Shown: piece by piece, positions 33,716 through 44,534 of the stretch
Layout of the letters: each line of letters opens with the position of its first letter
Numbering within the stretch: position 1 is the stretch's first letter
From: an uncultured Pseudomonadales bacterium
GTDB taxonomy: Bacteria; Pseudomonadota; Gammaproteobacteria; Pseudomonadales; Cellvibrionaceae
Length of the DNA: 64,000 nucleotides
Assembly: GCA_947489425.1 (NCBI GenBank)
Contig: CANLDL010000003.1
Coordinates: 248,001-312,000, forward strand
Reading direction: 5' to 3'
Notes under the pieces: model-generated
Seen by the model: the letters and a program-made list of their open reading frames with translations, nothing else
What the model was told of the DNA's origin: nothing
Databases searched by the model: none
Program-made: the position numbers and the translations under genes

Positions 33716-36211
33716 ATGAGCATGTCCCGCAGAGAGTATATTAAATATCAAGCTGCTACCATTGCCGCTACTGCTGCAGGTATTAGCCTGCCAAGTTCGT
33801 CCACCAATCTCATCACCAACACAACAGATTCCGAGCTCAAGTGGTCAAAAGCGCCCTGCCGGTTTTGCGGCACAGGCTGCAGCGTTAACGTTGCCACAAA
33901 GGCAGGACAAGTCGTTGCAACGCACGGCGATATAAAGTCCCCGGTCAATCGTGGATTAAACTGTGTGAAAGGTTATTTTTTATCAAAAATAATCTACGGC
34001 AACGATCGTCTTAAAACACCACTACTAAGAATGAGGAATGGTAAATTTGCTAAAGATGGCGACTTTACACCGGTAAGCTGGGACACCGCCTTTGACGTGA
34101 TGGCCGAAAAATTTAAAAAGGCACTAAAGGATAAAGGTCCCGAAGGTGTTGGCATGTTTGGCTCAGGGCAATGGACGGTATGGGAGGGCTATGCCGCCGT
34201 TAAATTAATGAAGGCAGGCTTTCGCTCCAATAACATCGACCCAAATGCTCGCCACTGTATGGCAAGTGCTGTAGGTGGCTTTATGCGCACCTTTGGTATT
34301 GATGAACCCATGGGTTGTTACGACGATTTTGAACAAGCCGATGCCTTTGTTTTATGGGGCTCAAATATGGCCGAAATGCACCCTATACTTTGGACACGCC
34401 TGACCGACAGACGATTAAGTGCTCCCGAGACAAAAGTTTGCGTGCTCTCAACCTTTGAGCATCGCAGCTTTGAGCTGGCAGACATCCCTATTATTTTCAC
34501 ACCACAATCGGATCTCGCCATCGCCAATTTTATTGCCAACTATATTATTGAAAACAATGCTGTTAATACAGAATTTGTTAAAAAGCACACTAATTTTCGC
34601 CTGGGTGAAACAGATATAGGCTATGGCCTAAGGCCTGAGCACCCAACTCAGAAGCGATCCAAAAATGCGAAAACGGCGGGCAAATCTACCCCTATAGATT
34701 TTGAAGCATATGCAAAATTTGTCGCCGAATACGATGTTAAAAAAACAAGTGAGATAAGTGGTGTTAGCGAAGACAAATTAATTAAACTCGCCAAACTCTA
34801 TGCCGACCCCAACAAAAAAGTCATGTCACTCTGGACCATGGGTGTGAACCAACATACCCGTGGCGTGTGGATGAATAACTTGCTCTACAATATTCATTTA
34901 CTAACAGGCAAAATCTCGCAACCTGGCAATAGTCCTTTTAGCCTAACCGGCCAGCCCTCTGCCTGTGGTACCGCACGCGAGGTAGGTACCTTCTCTCATC
35001 GGCTACCCGCCGACATGGTTGTCAAAAACCCCAAGCATCGCACCTTTGCTGAAAAAATATGGAAGCTACCCGAGGGCACAATTAACCCTAAACCCGGTGC
35101 CCATGCAGTACTACAAAATAGAAAATTAAAAGACGGTGAGATTAATGCTTATTGGGTGCAATGCAATAACAATATGCAAGCCGGCCCAAACATGAATGAA
35201 GAAGCATTGCCCGGTTATCGCAACCCCGATAATTTTATTGTGGTATCCGATGCTTACCCAACGGTCACAGCACAAGCCGCAGATTTAATTTTACCAACAG
35301 CCATGTGGGTAGAAAAGGAAGGTGCCTATGGCAATGCCGAGCGACGCACACAATTTTGGCACCAGTTAGTCGAGGCACCAGGTGATGCCAAATCCGATGT
35401 ATGGCAACTTATGGAGTTCTCCAAACGGTTTACCACCAATGAGGTTTGGAGCAAGGAGTTACTTGCTAAAAAACCAGAATACAAAAACAAAACACTCTTC
35501 GACGTGTTGTTTAAAAACGGAAACGTCGACAAATACCCGCTAAGCGATATTAATAAGGAATACAACAACCACGAATCTGAAGACTTTGGGTTTTATGTGC
35601 AAAAAGGCTTGTTCGAAGAGTACGCTCAGTTTGGCCGCGGCCATGGACACGACCTTGCCGACTTTGATACCTACCATAAAAGCCGCGGCTTAAGATGGCC
35701 CGTTGTCAATGATCAAGAAACCCTATGGCGCTTTAGAGAAGGTAGCGACCCATACGTAGAGAAAGGTAAAGGATTTCAGTTTTATGGAAAGCCCGACGGG
35801 CGCGCTGTTATTTTTGCACTACCCTATGAGCCACCCGCTGAATCGCCCGATAAAGAATTTCCCTTTTGGCTATCAACTGGACGCGTACTTGAACACTGGC
35901 ACTCTGGCTCAATGACACAACGTGTACCGGAGCTTTACAAGGCATTTCCCGATGCCCTTTGTTTTATGCACCCAGCAGACGCAAAAAATAAAGGCCTACG
36001 TCGTGGCGACAAAATAAAAATATCATCTAAACGTGGCGCCATGGTGACACGTGTTGAGACGCGAGGTAGAAATAAACCACCTCAAGGTTTAGTCTTTGTA
36101 CCTTGGTTTGATGCCAGACAATTAATCAATAAAGTCACCTTAGATGCAACGGACCCTATCTCCAAACAAACCGACTTTAAGAAATGTGCCGTTAACATCG
36201 AAAAGGCATAG
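33716..36211 (+). CDS. napA: Periplasmic nitrate reductase catalytic subunit NapA
   Basis: The 831-aa molybdoenzyme has a Tat signal ([10 protein letters not shown] at residues 4-13). The 4Fe-4S ligands are Cys48, Cys51, Cys55 and Cys83 in CRFCGTGC and NCVKGY. The molybdenum-binding Cys is in [12 protein letters not shown] (about residue 181). It reduces nitrate to nitrite in the periplasm, receiving electrons from NapB. Length is typical. Order napE-D-A-B-C with no napF, napG or napH suggests direct supply from the quinol through NapC. Confidence 0.98.
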   Translation: MSMSRREYIKYQAATIAATAAGISLPSSSTNLITNTTDSELKWSKAPCRFCGTGCSVNVATKAGQVVATHGDIKSPVNRGLNCVKGYFLSKIIYGNDRLKTPLLRMRNGKFAKDGDFTPVSWDTAFDVMAEKFKKALKDKGPEGVGMFGSGQWTVWEGYAAVKLMKAGFRSNNIDPNARHCMASAVGGFMRTFGIDEPMGCYDDFEQADAFVLWGSNMAEMHPILWTRLTDRRLSAPETKVCVLSTFEHRSFELADIPIIFTPQSDLAIANFIANYIIENNAVNTEFVKKHTNFRLGETDIGYGLRPEHPTQKRSKNAKTAGKSTPIDFEAYAKFVAEYDVKKTSEISGVSEDKLIKLAKLYADPNKKVMSLWTMGVNQHTRGVWMNNLLYNIHLLTGKISQPGNSPFSLTGQPSACGTAREVGTFSHRLPADMVVKNPKHRTFAEKIWKLPEGTINPKPGAHAVLQNRKLKDGEINAYWVQCNNNMQAGPNMNEEALPGYRNPDNFIVVSDAYPTVTAQAADLILPTAMWVEKEGAYGNAERRTQFWHQLVEAPGDAKSDVWQLMEFSKRFTTNEVWSKELLAKKPEYKNKTLFDVLFKNGNVDKYPLSDINKEYNNHESEDFGFYVQKGLFEEYAQFGRGHGHDLADFDTYHKSRGLRWPVVNDQETLWRFREGSDPYVEKGKGFQFYGKPDGRAVIFALPYEPPAESPDKEFPFWLSTGRVLEHWHSGSMTQRVPELYKAFPDALCFMHPADAKNKGLRRGDKIKISSKRGAMVTRVETRGRNKPPQGLVFVPWFDARQLINKVTLDATDPISKQTDFKKCAVNIEKA

Positions 36212-36234
36212 CGACCCTTAACAGGAGATAAATA

Positions 36235-36684
36235 ATGAAAAATACAATTAAAACACTCTGTATAGGCAGCTTTATTTTATTATCAACAATAGCAATTGCC
36301 GAAAAAAATATTGCCACTTTGCGAGAAGAAACACCTCTCAATAAAATCAATGAATCTCCTGCTCCACTACAAAATGCGAGCAACAAAGATATTAAGCGAG
36401 GCCGCGCTTATCCAATGCAGCCTCCTGTAATCCCTCATAAAATTGATAACTACCAACTCGATCTTAAGGTTAACAAATGTCTTAGCTGCCACTCTCGCAC
36501 ACAAACTGAAGAATCACAGGCACCCATGGTTAGTGTGACGCATTTTATGGATAGAGAAGGTAACTTTTTGGCCGATGTATCGCCACGTCGTTATTTTTGT
36601 AAGCAATGCCATGTCACTCAGATAGAGCGTAGCAGTCTTATCGAGAATGATTTTATTGATATCCAACATCTACTCTCTAAGTAA
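36235..36684 (+). CDS. napB: NapB, diheme cytochrome subunit
   Basis: The 149-aa protein has a signal peptide (ending near AIA, about residue 22) and two CxxCH heme sites, CLSCH near residue 83 and CKQCH near residue 123. PPVIPHKI upstream and a further His supply distal ligands as in the family. It passes electrons from NapC to NapA. GGAGATAA precedes the ATG. Confidence 0.95.
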   Translation: MKNTIKTLCIGSFILLSTIAIAEKNIATLREETPLNKINESPAPLQNASNKDIKRGRAYPMQPPVIPHKIDNYQLDLKVNKCLSCHSRTQTEESQAPMVSVTHFMDREGNFLADVSPRRYFCKQCHVTQIERSSLIENDFIDIQHLLSK

Positions 36685-36698
36685 GCCGAGAAAAAGCT

Positions 36699-37289
36699 AT
36701 GATTACTTTATTAAAACGCTATTGGGATATTTTTAGAAAACCAGCCGTTCACTATAGCTTAGGGTTTTTAACCATGGGAGGCTTTATCGCTGGCGTTATT
36801 TTTTGGGGAGGCTTTAACACAGCACTCGAAAAAACCAATACAGAAAGCTTTTGTATTGGCTGCCACGAGATGAAAGAAAACGTCTATAAAGAATTAATGT
36901 CTACTGCTCATTTTTCTAATGGCTCTGGTGTACGTGCAACCTGCCCAGATTGCCATGTACCTCATGAATGGACCAATAAAATTGCACGAAAAATGCAAGC
37001 CTCGAAAGAAGTATGGGGGAAGGTTTTTGGCACAATTAATACTCGCGAAAAATTTGAAAACAAACGCTTAGAGCTCGCTCAGCATGAATGGAAGCGCCTA
37101 AAAGCTAATGATTCACTGGAGTGTCGCAACTGCCACAACTTTGAATACATGGATTTTACACAGCAAAGTCCAAGGGCAAGCGTACAACACAGTACGGCAT
37201 TAGCTAAAGGCGAAAAAACATGTATTGATTGCCACAAAGGTATTGCCCACCAACTACCCGACATGTCTGGAATAGAAGGCTGGGAGTAG
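36699..37289 (+). CDS. napC: NapC, membrane-anchored tetraheme quinol dehydrogenase
   Basis: The 196-aa protein has an N-terminal membrane helix (about 19-40) and four CxxCH motifs: CIGCH, CPDCH, CRNCH and CIDCH. The NapC/NirT pattern [12 protein letters not shown] and [10 protein letters not shown] is present. It oxidises quinol and feeds NapB. It starts 14 bp after napB and is the last nap gene. Confidence 0.95.
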   Translation: MITLLKRYWDIFRKPAVHYSLGFLTMGGFIAGVIFWGGFNTALEKTNTESFCIGCHEMKENVYKELMSTAHFSNGSGVRATCPDCHVPHEWTNKIARKMQASKEVWGKVFGTINTREKFENKRLELAQHEWKRLKANDSLECRNCHNFEYMDFTQQSPRASVQHSTALAKGEKTCIDCHKGIAHQLPDMSGIEGWE

Positions 37290-37311
37290 AAGGTTGGCAA
37301 TAAAAATTGTA

Positions 37312-37485
37312 TTAAAATACAAGGCGAAGCAGCTGGAGAACAGCCAACAAAATCAAGACAGGGATAATCCAGCGACTAAGCTTAGCAACTATTGGATGAT
37401 CTGCACGAGCGCCAGATTTTTCGATGAGTGGAATTATCACTATTAGAGCAATAAATAACACACCGAGAATAATTAATAAATTCAT
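37312..37485 (-). CDS. Small two-helix membrane protein (57 aa)
   Basis: ATG at 37485 opens a 57-codon frame. Two hydrophobic segments (about 2-21 and 39-57) flank a polar loop EKSGARADHPIVAKLSR. AAAGAG precedes the start. The regular helix-loop-helix pattern supports real coding. It lies between napC and ubiI, on the ubi strand but downstream of ubiI by 76 bp. Function unknown. Confidence 0.6.
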   Translation of the reverse strand: MNLLIILGVLFIALIVIIPLIEKSGARADHPIVAKLSRWIIPVLILLAVLQLLRLVF

Positions 37486-37561
37486 TGTTATACTCTTTGT
37501 TCTATCCTTGTTTAGTATTTATACCTATCTTTGCTCTCAAAAAAGACAGGCGATTAAAAGG

Positions 37562-38827
37562 CTAAGATAAACCCATTGCCTTTTTCGCTAACCAATTTTT
37601 TATCGGTGTTAGTTTATTAATTTGTTTGATACCCGTATTACGTAGCAAACGTATCGTTAAATTTTTAGTACCAAATAAACGCTTAAAGCTTTCCATTAAC
37701 GCCATTAGCTCTAAATTATTTTGTTTGCGGGCGCGTTGGTAACGACGCAGAATTGACTCATCGCTCAATGCTAAACTTCTCTCACTAGCGCGAGTAATTT
37801 CACCCGACAAGGCAGCGGCATCGAGCAGCCCTAAATTAACGCCTTGCCCCGCTAAAGGATGGATAGTATGCGCTGCATCACCCACAAGAGCAATTTGTGG
37901 CGCAATATAATCTAGCGCATGGCGCTGCATAAGCGGAAAGCAAAAGCGTTTATCCGTGTGCTCTATATCGCCTAAGCGATATTCAAAGGCACGTGCTAGC
38001 TCTACTTTAAAGTCTTCATCATTTAAAGACATTAAGCGATCTGCTTCGTCATTATCGGCAGACCAAACAATTGACTCATATTGCTTAGTGCTATGCGCTA
38101 GCGGTAAAAAAGCCAAAGGCCCTGTGACTAAAAAATTTTGCCACGCGGTATCTTGGTGGGGCTTTTGCGTTTTGACTGTAGTGACAATGGCTTTTTGCTT
38201 ATAACTCCAACTACGCAGTGGCATGCCTGCAAGCTCACGTATTTTAGAGTGCGCACCATCGGCAGCAATCACTAAACGAGCAGTTAAAACTTGCTCATTG
38301 CTCAGTGTAATATTCTTTACAGATGAACCGGCTTTATCGCCATTACCATTACTCTTTAGCTCGATAACCGAGTGACCACGCAATAGCGTAATATTTTCTT
38401 GCTCGGCAATTACATCTAACACAGCAGATAACAAAATACTGTTTTCAACGATAACGCCTAATTCACTCTCGGCGAGTTCTTGGGCATCGAATGCAATTTC
38501 TCCCGTGCCTTCGTTATCCCATACACGCATAAACTGATAAGGACATGCGCGCATTGATTCAACACTGTGCCATGCACCAATGGATTTAAATAGCTTGATT
38601 GAATGCTGTGTTAATGCAACAACGCGGGGGTCAAATTTAGGCGGCTCTTTATCGAGCACTGCAACAGTAGGTGCAGCACCTTGATCAACAATAGCTATTT
38701 TAAGTGACTGGTTTGCTTTTTGGCTGACAATACTTGCAGCTAATGTGGCACCTACAAGGCCAGCACCCACGATAACAATATCGTAATCTGTGTCGTCATT
38801 TATTCTGTTTACGGAATCAGTTTTCAT
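37562..38827 (-). CDS. ubiI: UbiH-family FAD monooxygenase, UbiI (VisC) position
   Basis: The 421-aa flavoprotein has the FAD GxGxxG motif VGAGLVGATLA, the DG motif VIAADGAHSKIR and the GDAAHTIHPLAGQGVNLG motif. UbiI hydroxylates the C5 position of the ubiquinone ring in aerobic synthesis. Assignment to UbiI rather than UbiH or UbiF rests on GDAAH and on the order ygfB-pepP-ubiH-ubiI. Its ATG directly follows the ubiH stop codon. Confidence 0.9.
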   Translation of the reverse strand: MKTDSVNRINDDTDYDIVIVGAGLVGATLAASIVSQKANQSLKIAIVDQGAAPTVAVLDKEPPKFDPRVVALTQHSIKLFKSIGAWHSVESMRACPYQFMRVWDNEGTGEIAFDAQELAESELGVIVENSILLSAVLDVIAEQENITLLRGHSVIELKSNGNGDKAGSSVKNITLSNEQVLTARLVIAADGAHSKIRELAGMPLRSWSYKQKAIVTTVKTQKPHQDTAWQNFLVTGPLAFLPLAHSTKQYESIVWSADNDEADRLMSLNDEDFKVELARAFEYRLGDIEHTDKRFCFPLMQRHALDYIAPQIALVGDAAHTIHPLAGQGVNLGLLDAAALSGEITRASERSLALSDESILRRYQRARKQNNLELMALMESFKRLFGTKNLTIRLLRNTGIKQINKLTPIKNWLAKKAMGLS

Positions 38828-40096
38828 TTACGCACTCACCCCCATCATTTTTTTGGCAAATACTTTTTTTGCCGCGGGCGAGCCCGTTAATGTGAGTAAA
38901 CCTAATTGCCTTAATACGGCCTTTGATACGTTATCTGTCGAGAATAGTTTAACCAATGTATCTGTCACTGTAATTGTTGTACCTTGATCCAGCAGCTGTT
39001 TATCTAGATATTGATTAAGTACTGACAATTGCCCCAAGTGTTGCTGCTTAATGCTCGCCTTTTTTAAACAATGCATTAGTTGGTAACAATCTCTTAACGC
39101 CAAATTAAAACCTTGGCCTGCAACGGGGTGCAAAAAGTGCGCGGCATTTCCAATAACCACTAAATTAGAGCGTACCTGCTCACAGGCCTCTACTAGCGTG
39201 AGGGGATAAGCCTGACGCTCACCAAGTTTTAAGAGCCGCCCTGCTCTGTAACCAAAGCGGTCTTGCAATCGTTGTAGTAGCTCCTCCGAATCAGCATCGA
39301 TATATTCACTTTGCTGATCACGCGGAATAATCCAGACGAGTGCTGCACGATTGTCACTTAAAGGCAGCAAAGCAATAGGGCCTTGATTGGTAAAACGCTC
39401 ATAGGCGATATTATTGTGTGGCTCGGCAAGTGCAACATTTGCGATAACCGCTGACTGCTGATAATCGGTTTTTTGTACATCGATACCGAGCGATTGCCGC
39501 AAGCCAGACTCAGCACCATCGGCAACAATTAATAGGTCGGCATGTAATTCTTGTGTATCACTTTCGCTCTCTACATTTAAGCTGTAGCCATTTTTTTTGG
39601 GCAAACACTGAGTAACTTTCGCAGGTGCTAAGCAATTAACTTGCGCACTCTTTAAATGATTTAATAACACCGAGCCTAAGTGGCGGTTTTCGACAACGAA
39701 ACCCACAGCATCAACGTCGTAGTCTTCTGACTTAATAGTCACACTACCAAAGTGGCCCTTATCGGATACGTGAACAGTGTTAATGGGCTCGACAACTTTT
39801 TGTAAATCTTGCCAGCAACCGAGCTCATCGAATATAGCCGCCGAGCCTGCACTAAGTGCACTTGAGCGCGCATCAAAACTGGGTTGCTCTAGTGATTTTT
39901 TAGGCGAAGCATTAAGTGCGAACTGCTCGATCAATGTAATGGAATATTGGCTATCACCTTGTGCCAATAATAAATTTTTAGCCAATAACAAAGCTAAACT
40001 AATACCCACCATACCACCCCCAGCAATAACAATATGCTGCTTGTCTACACTTGCGTGCTTGGGAGTATGTTTAGCGGTAGTAGAAATAATATTCAC
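38828..40096 (-). CDS. ubiH: 2-octaprenyl-6-methoxyphenol hydroxylase UbiH
   Basis: The 422-aa flavoprotein carries VIAGGGMVGISLAL, VADGAESGLRQSLGI and IGNAAHFLHPVAGQGFNLAL. The Asn in GNAAH is typical of UbiH. It hydroxylates C1 of the ring in ubiquinone synthesis, in a soluble or membrane-associated Ubi complex. It is 30 nt after pepP and abuts ubiI, so the three are one operon. Confidence 0.93.
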   Translation of the reverse strand: MNIISTTAKHTPKHASVDKQHIVIAGGGMVGISLALLLAKNLLLAQGDSQYSITLIEQFALNASPKKSLEQPSFDARSSALSAGSAAIFDELGCWQDLQKVVEPINTVHVSDKGHFGSVTIKSEDYDVDAVGFVVENRHLGSVLLNHLKSAQVNCLAPAKVTQCLPKKNGYSLNVESESDTQELHADLLIVADGAESGLRQSLGIDVQKTDYQQSAVIANVALAEPHNNIAYERFTNQGPIALLPLSDNRAALVWIIPRDQQSEYIDADSEELLQRLQDRFGYRAGRLLKLGERQAYPLTLVEACEQVRSNLVVIGNAAHFLHPVAGQGFNLALRDCYQLMHCLKKASIKQQHLGQLSVLNQYLDKQLLDQGTTITVTDTLVKLFSTDNVSKAVLRQLGLLTLTGSPAAKKVFAKKMMGVSA

Positions 40097-40126
40097 CCTT
40101 GCTTTTGTGCCAGCACAAATAACTAT

Positions 40127-41455
40127 TTATGCACTCATTAATGCTTCTATTTCATCGACGCTTTTAGGCACATCTTTCGATAAAATATCATAACCTGTTT
40201 TGGTAATTAGCACATCGTCTTCTATGCGCACACCAATACCTCGCCATTTTTTGGCAACGCTTTCATCATCAGGGGCAATGTATATACCGGGCTCGACGGT
40301 CATTACCATACCAGGCTCTAACACTCGCCACTGGCCATCTATTTTGTAGTCACCTACGTCGTGCACATCCATACCTAACCAGTGACCAATTTTATGCATA
40401 TAAAATTGCTTGTACTTTTCCTCGCTAATCAGTTTATCAACATCACCTTTTAGCAAACCTAGCTCAACCAAACCCTCTGTAATAACTTTTACCGATACTT
40501 CGTGGGGTTCATTCCAATGGTTACCAGGTTTTACAGCGGCAATTGCAGCGGCTTGAGCATCGAGCACTAATTGATAAATCGCTTTTTGCTCTTTAGAGAA
40601 CTTACCCGACACAGGAAATGTACGTGTAATATCCGAGGCATAATGCTCCAACTCACAGCCGGCATCTATAAGGACTAAGTCCCCTGCTTTCATTTGGCGT
40701 GTATTTTCGACATAGTGCAAAATACAGGCATTATCGCCACTACCCACAATCGAGTTATAAGCAGCTGCGCGCGAACCGGCGCGCATAAAGCGATGCATCA
40801 GCTCGGCCTCTAGCTGGTACTCATACATTCCGGGCTCGCAAATTTTCATGGCAGCACAATGGGCATCGGCAGATATTTGCGCCGCCTCTCTCATAATATG
40901 CACTTCACTCGCGCGCTTGAATAAACGTTGGTCATGCAGTAGGTGATCGAGGTTTAAAAACTCACCTGGCGGTGTCGCACCCGAGCGAACTTGCGAGCGA
41001 ATAGCATTGACCCAACCCATAACCTGTTGATCAAACTGTTGGTCGCGCCCCATCGAATAGTAAACACGCTCACGCCCCTCGATAAGGCCCGGTAAAATAT
41101 CGTCGATATCGGTAATAGGGAATGCATCATCTGCCTGAAAATCCTTACAGGCGCCCTCGGGACCAGCTCGATAGCCATCCCAAATTTCGCGAGTACGATC
41201 ACGATCACGACAAAATAAAATAAATTCGCCATGCTCGCGACCGGGTACTAATACTACAACGGCCTCTGGCTCGGCAAAGCCACTTAGATAAAAGAAGTCA
41301 CTGTCTTGGCGAAAACGATAGTCAGCATCCCGATTGCGGATTTTCTCTGTTGCGGCAGGCAAAATAGCAATGCTATTTGGCTCCATCTGGCTCATTAGCT
41401 GTTCACGGCGGCGGGCAAAATCTTTTTTACTAACAGTAGGGATAGTCTTTGGCAT
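40127..41455 (-). CDS. pepP: Xaa-Pro aminopeptidase PepP
   Basis: From ATG at 41455 the protein is 442 aa. The pita-bread metal ligands are in DAGCELEHYASDITRTFPV (two Asp), GHWLGMDVHD (His) and the two Glu in TVEPGIY and RIEDDVLIT. It removes N-terminal residues ahead of proline in the cytoplasm. The frame also opens at GTG 41464, but ATG has a GAAG just upstream. It is followed by ubiH, the standard gammaproteobacterial order. Confidence 0.96.
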   Translation of the reverse strand: MPKTIPTVSKKDFARRREQLMSQMEPNSIAILPAATEKIRNRDADYRFRQDSDFFYLSGFAEPEAVVVLVPGREHGEFILFCRDRDRTREIWDGYRAGPEGACKDFQADDAFPITDIDDILPGLIEGRERVYYSMGRDQQFDQQVMGWVNAIRSQVRSGATPPGEFLNLDHLLHDQRLFKRASEVHIMREAAQISADAHCAAMKICEPGMYEYQLEAELMHRFMRAGSRAAAYNSIVGSGDNACILHYVENTRQMKAGDLVLIDAGCELEHYASDITRTFPVSGKFSKEQKAIYQLVLDAQAAAIAAVKPGNHWNEPHEVSVKVITEGLVELGLLKGDVDKLISEEKYKQFYMHKIGHWLGMDVHDVGDYKIDGQWRVLEPGMVMTVEPGIYIAPDDESVAKKWRGIGVRIEDDVLITKTGYDILSKDVPKSVDEIEALMSA

Positions 41456-41582
41456 ATTCTTCACAGTACATTAAATTTGTTAACCATTTAATACTAAAAA
41501 TAGCTTACTTTTGATAATAAAATTTCACTATTGATGGGATATTATTCAGCCTAACTCACAGAATAAATAAGGCATGGCCATG

Positions 41583-42194
41583 TTAGTGTAAGGTCTTAGA
41601 GTCTGAAGCTTGGCTTTTCACAGATTGTTTCGTGTCTTTATCGGCAGCTTCTTGTAGTTGATCTTCGTAAAAATTCATGGCGATAATACGTACATGCTCG
41701 ACTAAATCCATATAGTCACCCTCTTGCTCATCTTCATCTCGATCTACATCCTCATCGACAGTCACTTGTACAATAGCAGCCAAATCGCGTAGCGAGTCGG
41801 CTTGATCGCTTGAAAACTCGGCATCGGGTGAGATGCCTGCACTACCAAAACCAGTTAAAAAACCATGACACCATTGCGAAAGCGCCTGAGTACGCTGTTC
41901 CATATCGCTGTCGTCGTCGGGCAAAAATGGTTGCAGGTCATAATCACCCGAATTAAGTTGTGTTTGGGTAATTGTATACAAATCCATAACCGGCTCTTGG
42001 ATATCAATACTTGGCTCACCCACAATATCCAGCAGCTCCCAAGCGGAACTCAACCATTGATCGACGGTTAAAGTTGCGCCGCCACATAATTTGCCGCACA
42101 GTAAACCGTGCAACTCCGATGGGCTATTTAATGCCCCTAAAGGAATAAGTCGGTCGCAAAAATCATCAAAGTTCATCATTACAGAATCGGACAT
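41583..42194 (-). CDS. ygfB: UPF0149 (YgfB) family protein
   Basis: The 203-aa acidic protein contains the UPF0149 pattern: SPSELHGLLCGKLCGG, LSQWCHGFLTGFGSAG and the late EHVRIIAMNFYED. It is the gene commonly found ahead of pepP-ubiH-ubiI. In Pseudomonas the relative affects alginate-independent beta-lactamase control, but a general role is not settled. The zapA gene that often lies divergent to it is missing here. Confidence 0.92.
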   Translation of the reverse strand: MSDSVMMNFDDFCDRLIPLGALNSPSELHGLLCGKLCGGATLTVDQWLSSAWELLDIVGEPSIDIQEPVMDLYTITQTQLNSGDYDLQPFLPDDDSDMEQRTQALSQWCHGFLTGFGSAGISPDAEFSSDQADSLRDLAAIVQVTVDEDVDRDEDEQEGDYMDLVEHVRIIAMNFYEDQLQEAADKDTKQSVKSQASDSKTLH

Positions 42195-42535
42195 AATATA
42201 TACAGCTTTCTGAGTTATTGGGTAAAAGAAGGTAATTAATAATATAGCTGCAAGCGATTGCTCAGCAGTGCCAAACCGTATTCGCTAGAACTTACAAATT
42301 GCTTGAGGGTCCCACTATAGTAATCGTACAGTATTCTTATGGTTACTTGTTAAGCTAGTTTACCATGAATAAAAACAATGCTCGTAGGGACAAATATAGA
42401 ATTGTACTCTAAAGTTATCAATAAGCGCTCTCAGTTGCATAAGTGTGCAATAACAGCAAACTAAATATGGTTAGTACCCGTATTAAATAGTAAAATACTG
42501 CTCAATAATATGAGATTTGCTTAAAAAGATTGATT
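42195..42535. other. Divergent promoter gap between ygfB and a lipoprotein gene
   Basis: About 340 bp with no supported gene. I looked for zapA and a 6S RNA, which often sit here, and saw neither. No strong inverted repeat stands out. Confidence 0.4.
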
Positions 42536-43084
42536 ATGAAGTTTGTTTTACTCTTTATCGCATGGCTATCGCTCAGTGCTTGCTCTTTGCTGTCCCGGCA
42601 TACCGGTGAAGACTGGCCTCGTGGGTTACCACCACAGGAGTACTATGTAGATTATTACAACCAAGATCCAGCAAACAAAGAAGCCATATCACTAAGCCAG
42701 TATTTATTATGGGTTAGGCGCTTATACTTGGGTTGGGAGCTATATAACAGTGGCTGGTTAGAGCTATCGGGCAACTTGGCAAACACTATAGAAGATACAC
42801 AACAAAGAGAACTCGCCAAACAAAAGCTCGCTACTATGGGACGAATTGTATCCCCAGAGTGGGCAAAGCATAAAAAATTTAGCACGATTAAAACCCGCCA
42901 CTTAATCGTTTGGGGTAATGCCCTCAACGAATCGCCTGAGCATAATGAACAACTCAAAATAATCGACCAAGTCTTAGCCGATGCCAATCTTCTCATCACT
43001 GGGAAAATATCAGCCGCGGACATACGGGCGGATCGCTACTACGTACAAAAGTCTTTTGAAGACGACTTTGATGAATCTTTTTAA
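42536..43084 (+). CDS. Hypothetical lipoprotein (182 aa)
   Basis: A lipoprotein signal with lipobox LSAC gives Cys at about residue 16. The mature 166 residues are polar and helical, with EDWPRGLPPQEYYVDYYNQD and a late ISAADIRADRYYV. I chose ATG at 42536 over a TTG two codons earlier. The family is not recognised, but proteins of this type occur near pepP-ubi in marine gammaproteobacteria by my recollection only. The next lipoprotein gene follows after 41 bp. Confidence 0.72.
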   Translation: MKFVLLFIAWLSLSACSLLSRHTGEDWPRGLPPQEYYVDYYNQDPANKEAISLSQYLLWVRRLYLGWELYNSGWLELSGNLANTIEDTQQRELAKQKLATMGRIVSPEWAKHKKFSTIKTRHLIVWGNALNESPEHNEQLKIIDQVLADANLLITGKISAADIRADRYYVQKSFEDDFDESF

Positions 43085-43125
43085 GCCTTACTGATGGTTA
43101 ACAGTCACTGGAGGAATTGGTAGTA

Positions 43126-44016
43126 ATGCATAAACAATCAAAATTACTCAGTGTACTTTTTCTAATGACTGTTTGTTTTGCCTTGTTCTCATGCGCAAGC
43201 CTTACACCTCAAAAAAACCTAGACTACCAAAAATTAACACCCACTAATACTGGCAAAACGATTCGCTATAGCGTTTATACACCGCCCAACTGGCAAGCTA
43301 GCGAGCAGTTACCACTAGTGGTATTCCTCCATGGGGCAGGTAGTACACACCGCAGTTTTGAACATTTTGGCGCCAATAAATACTTTGACGAAAAAATACA
43401 ACAAGGCCTTATGCCTAGAGTCATTTTGGTAAGCCCAAAAGGTGGTTTTGGCTTTTGGGAAAACTGGGCAGACGGGACACATAATTACCGAGACTGGATA
43501 ATAGATGACATCTTACCCACCGTGCAAAAAGACTATAATACGTTGGGCTGCCCAGATCATTGCCATGTAATGGGGCTATCGATGGGCGGGTTTGGTGCCT
43601 TACGTTTTGCTTACTTATCTGACAATACCTTCTCAAGCGTTAGTGCAATTAGCGCCCCTATAATTGGCAAAGAAGAGAAAGGCCAAACAGAAAACTCTTT
43701 TCTTATTAAATTACTGTTCCCATTCGAGCGAATTTTTGGAAAAAACTTTTCAGAAAATTACAACAGTGATGGTATAGAAAAAGTCTGGCTCGAAAATGAG
43801 AGAACACAAAACGTGCGCTTACAACTTATCGTTGGCGATAAAGACTTCAAACAAATGCGCATTAATAATCAACGTTTTCATGAAGGGCTATCTGAAAATA
43901 ATATAGACCACGAATATATTATTTACCAAGGCAAACACAAGTGGAAAGACTGGATACCTAATTTTGCTCACTCCATTAACTTTTTAGTAGATGATAAATA
44001 TAAAATCACTCAATAG
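43126..44016 (+). CDS. Alpha/beta hydrolase lipoprotein, esterase-like
   Basis: From ATG at 43126 (GAGGA ten nt before it) the product is 296 aa, with lipobox FSC at about residue 22. The catalytic Ser is in GLSMGGFGALRFAY and the HGAG oxyanion motif is in VVFLHGAG. Late Asp (VGDKDF) and His (QGKHKWKDW) complete the triad. The fold resembles the esterase D / polyhydroxybutyrate depolymerase-like group. It should sit in the outer or inner membrane facing the periplasm. Confidence 0.85.
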   Translation: MHKQSKLLSVLFLMTVCFALFSCASLTPQKNLDYQKLTPTNTGKTIRYSVYTPPNWQASEQLPLVVFLHGAGSTHRSFEHFGANKYFDEKIQQGLMPRVILVSPKGGFGFWENWADGTHNYRDWIIDDILPTVQKDYNTLGCPDHCHVMGLSMGGFGALRFAYLSDNTFSSVSAISAPIIGKEEKGQTENSFLIKLLFPFERIFGKNFSENYNSDGIEKVWLENERTQNVRLQLIVGDKDFKQMRINNQRFHEGLSENNIDHEYIIYQGKHKWKDWIPNFAHSINFLVDDKYKITQ

Positions 44017-44072
44017 TTAAATCTTAATTCATACCGATTAAAAATAAAAAAGTAGTTTAATCGCTACCGCAC

Positions 44073-44531
44073 TTACCTACAGTGCTTATCAGAATAAATC
44101 TCAAGATAGCCCTTCCGAACCATAGCAATTGGCTCTTTATCTACTATTCCACTCACCTTTAAACGTTTATAATACTGAAAGCTTTTCATTATTGTCTCTG
44201 TAGAGGGCTCGTTTCGCTCATCAATACTAAAGTTGTACCCGTCCGGGATATATTTATGATAGCCACGTAATCTTAGATAAACATCGAGCATCTCATGCCT
44301 ATCAAATTTCGAATACAAATCAACCGGAACATCCCAAGAACGCTCTAAACTAGAAATAGTAATAAATTTTTCATGGGGTACATTTTTAAACCAATATGAA
44401 AGACACCCAAACTCATTAGTCCTGCCGCGTTCAACAATTTCACCATTAAAAGAAAGAGCATATGGCTCATTACGATAAGGCCTGTGGTTTTCAAAAAAGA
44501 TTGGCGGCGGTGAAATAAACGCCCGAAACAA
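44073..44531 (-). CDS. Free-standing PAAR-tail-like protein (152 aa)
   Basis: The start is TTG at 44531, three nt after the preceding stop. Residues about 15-60 (RNEPYALSFNGEIVERGRTNEFG) line up with the PAAR protein's TTR-like tail (QEPYKLYVGGAMVQQGETDEEG). Residues about 80-145 read as a peptidoglycan-binding-like domain, with LRLRGYHKY, ETIMKSFQYYKRL and VSGIVDK; the PAAR tail has the matching RLDALGFYAT and AKRYFQ. It is thus a separate copy of that two-domain tail at the end of the island. It could be an adaptor, a displaced effector tail or a remnant. Confidence 0.62.
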   Translation of the reverse strand: MFRAFISPPPIFFENHRPYRNEPYALSFNGEIVERGRTNEFGCLSYWFKNVPHEKFITISSLERSWDVPVDLYSKFDRHEMLDVYLRLRGYHKYIPDGYNFSIDERNEPSTETIMKSFQYYKRLKVSGIVDKEPIAMVRKGYLEIYSDKHCR

Positions 44532-44534
44532 TAT

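Noticed and set aside
42195..42535. Search for zapA and 6S RNA next to ygfB
   Set aside because: No coiled-coil ZapA frame and no long hairpin RNA shape were visible.
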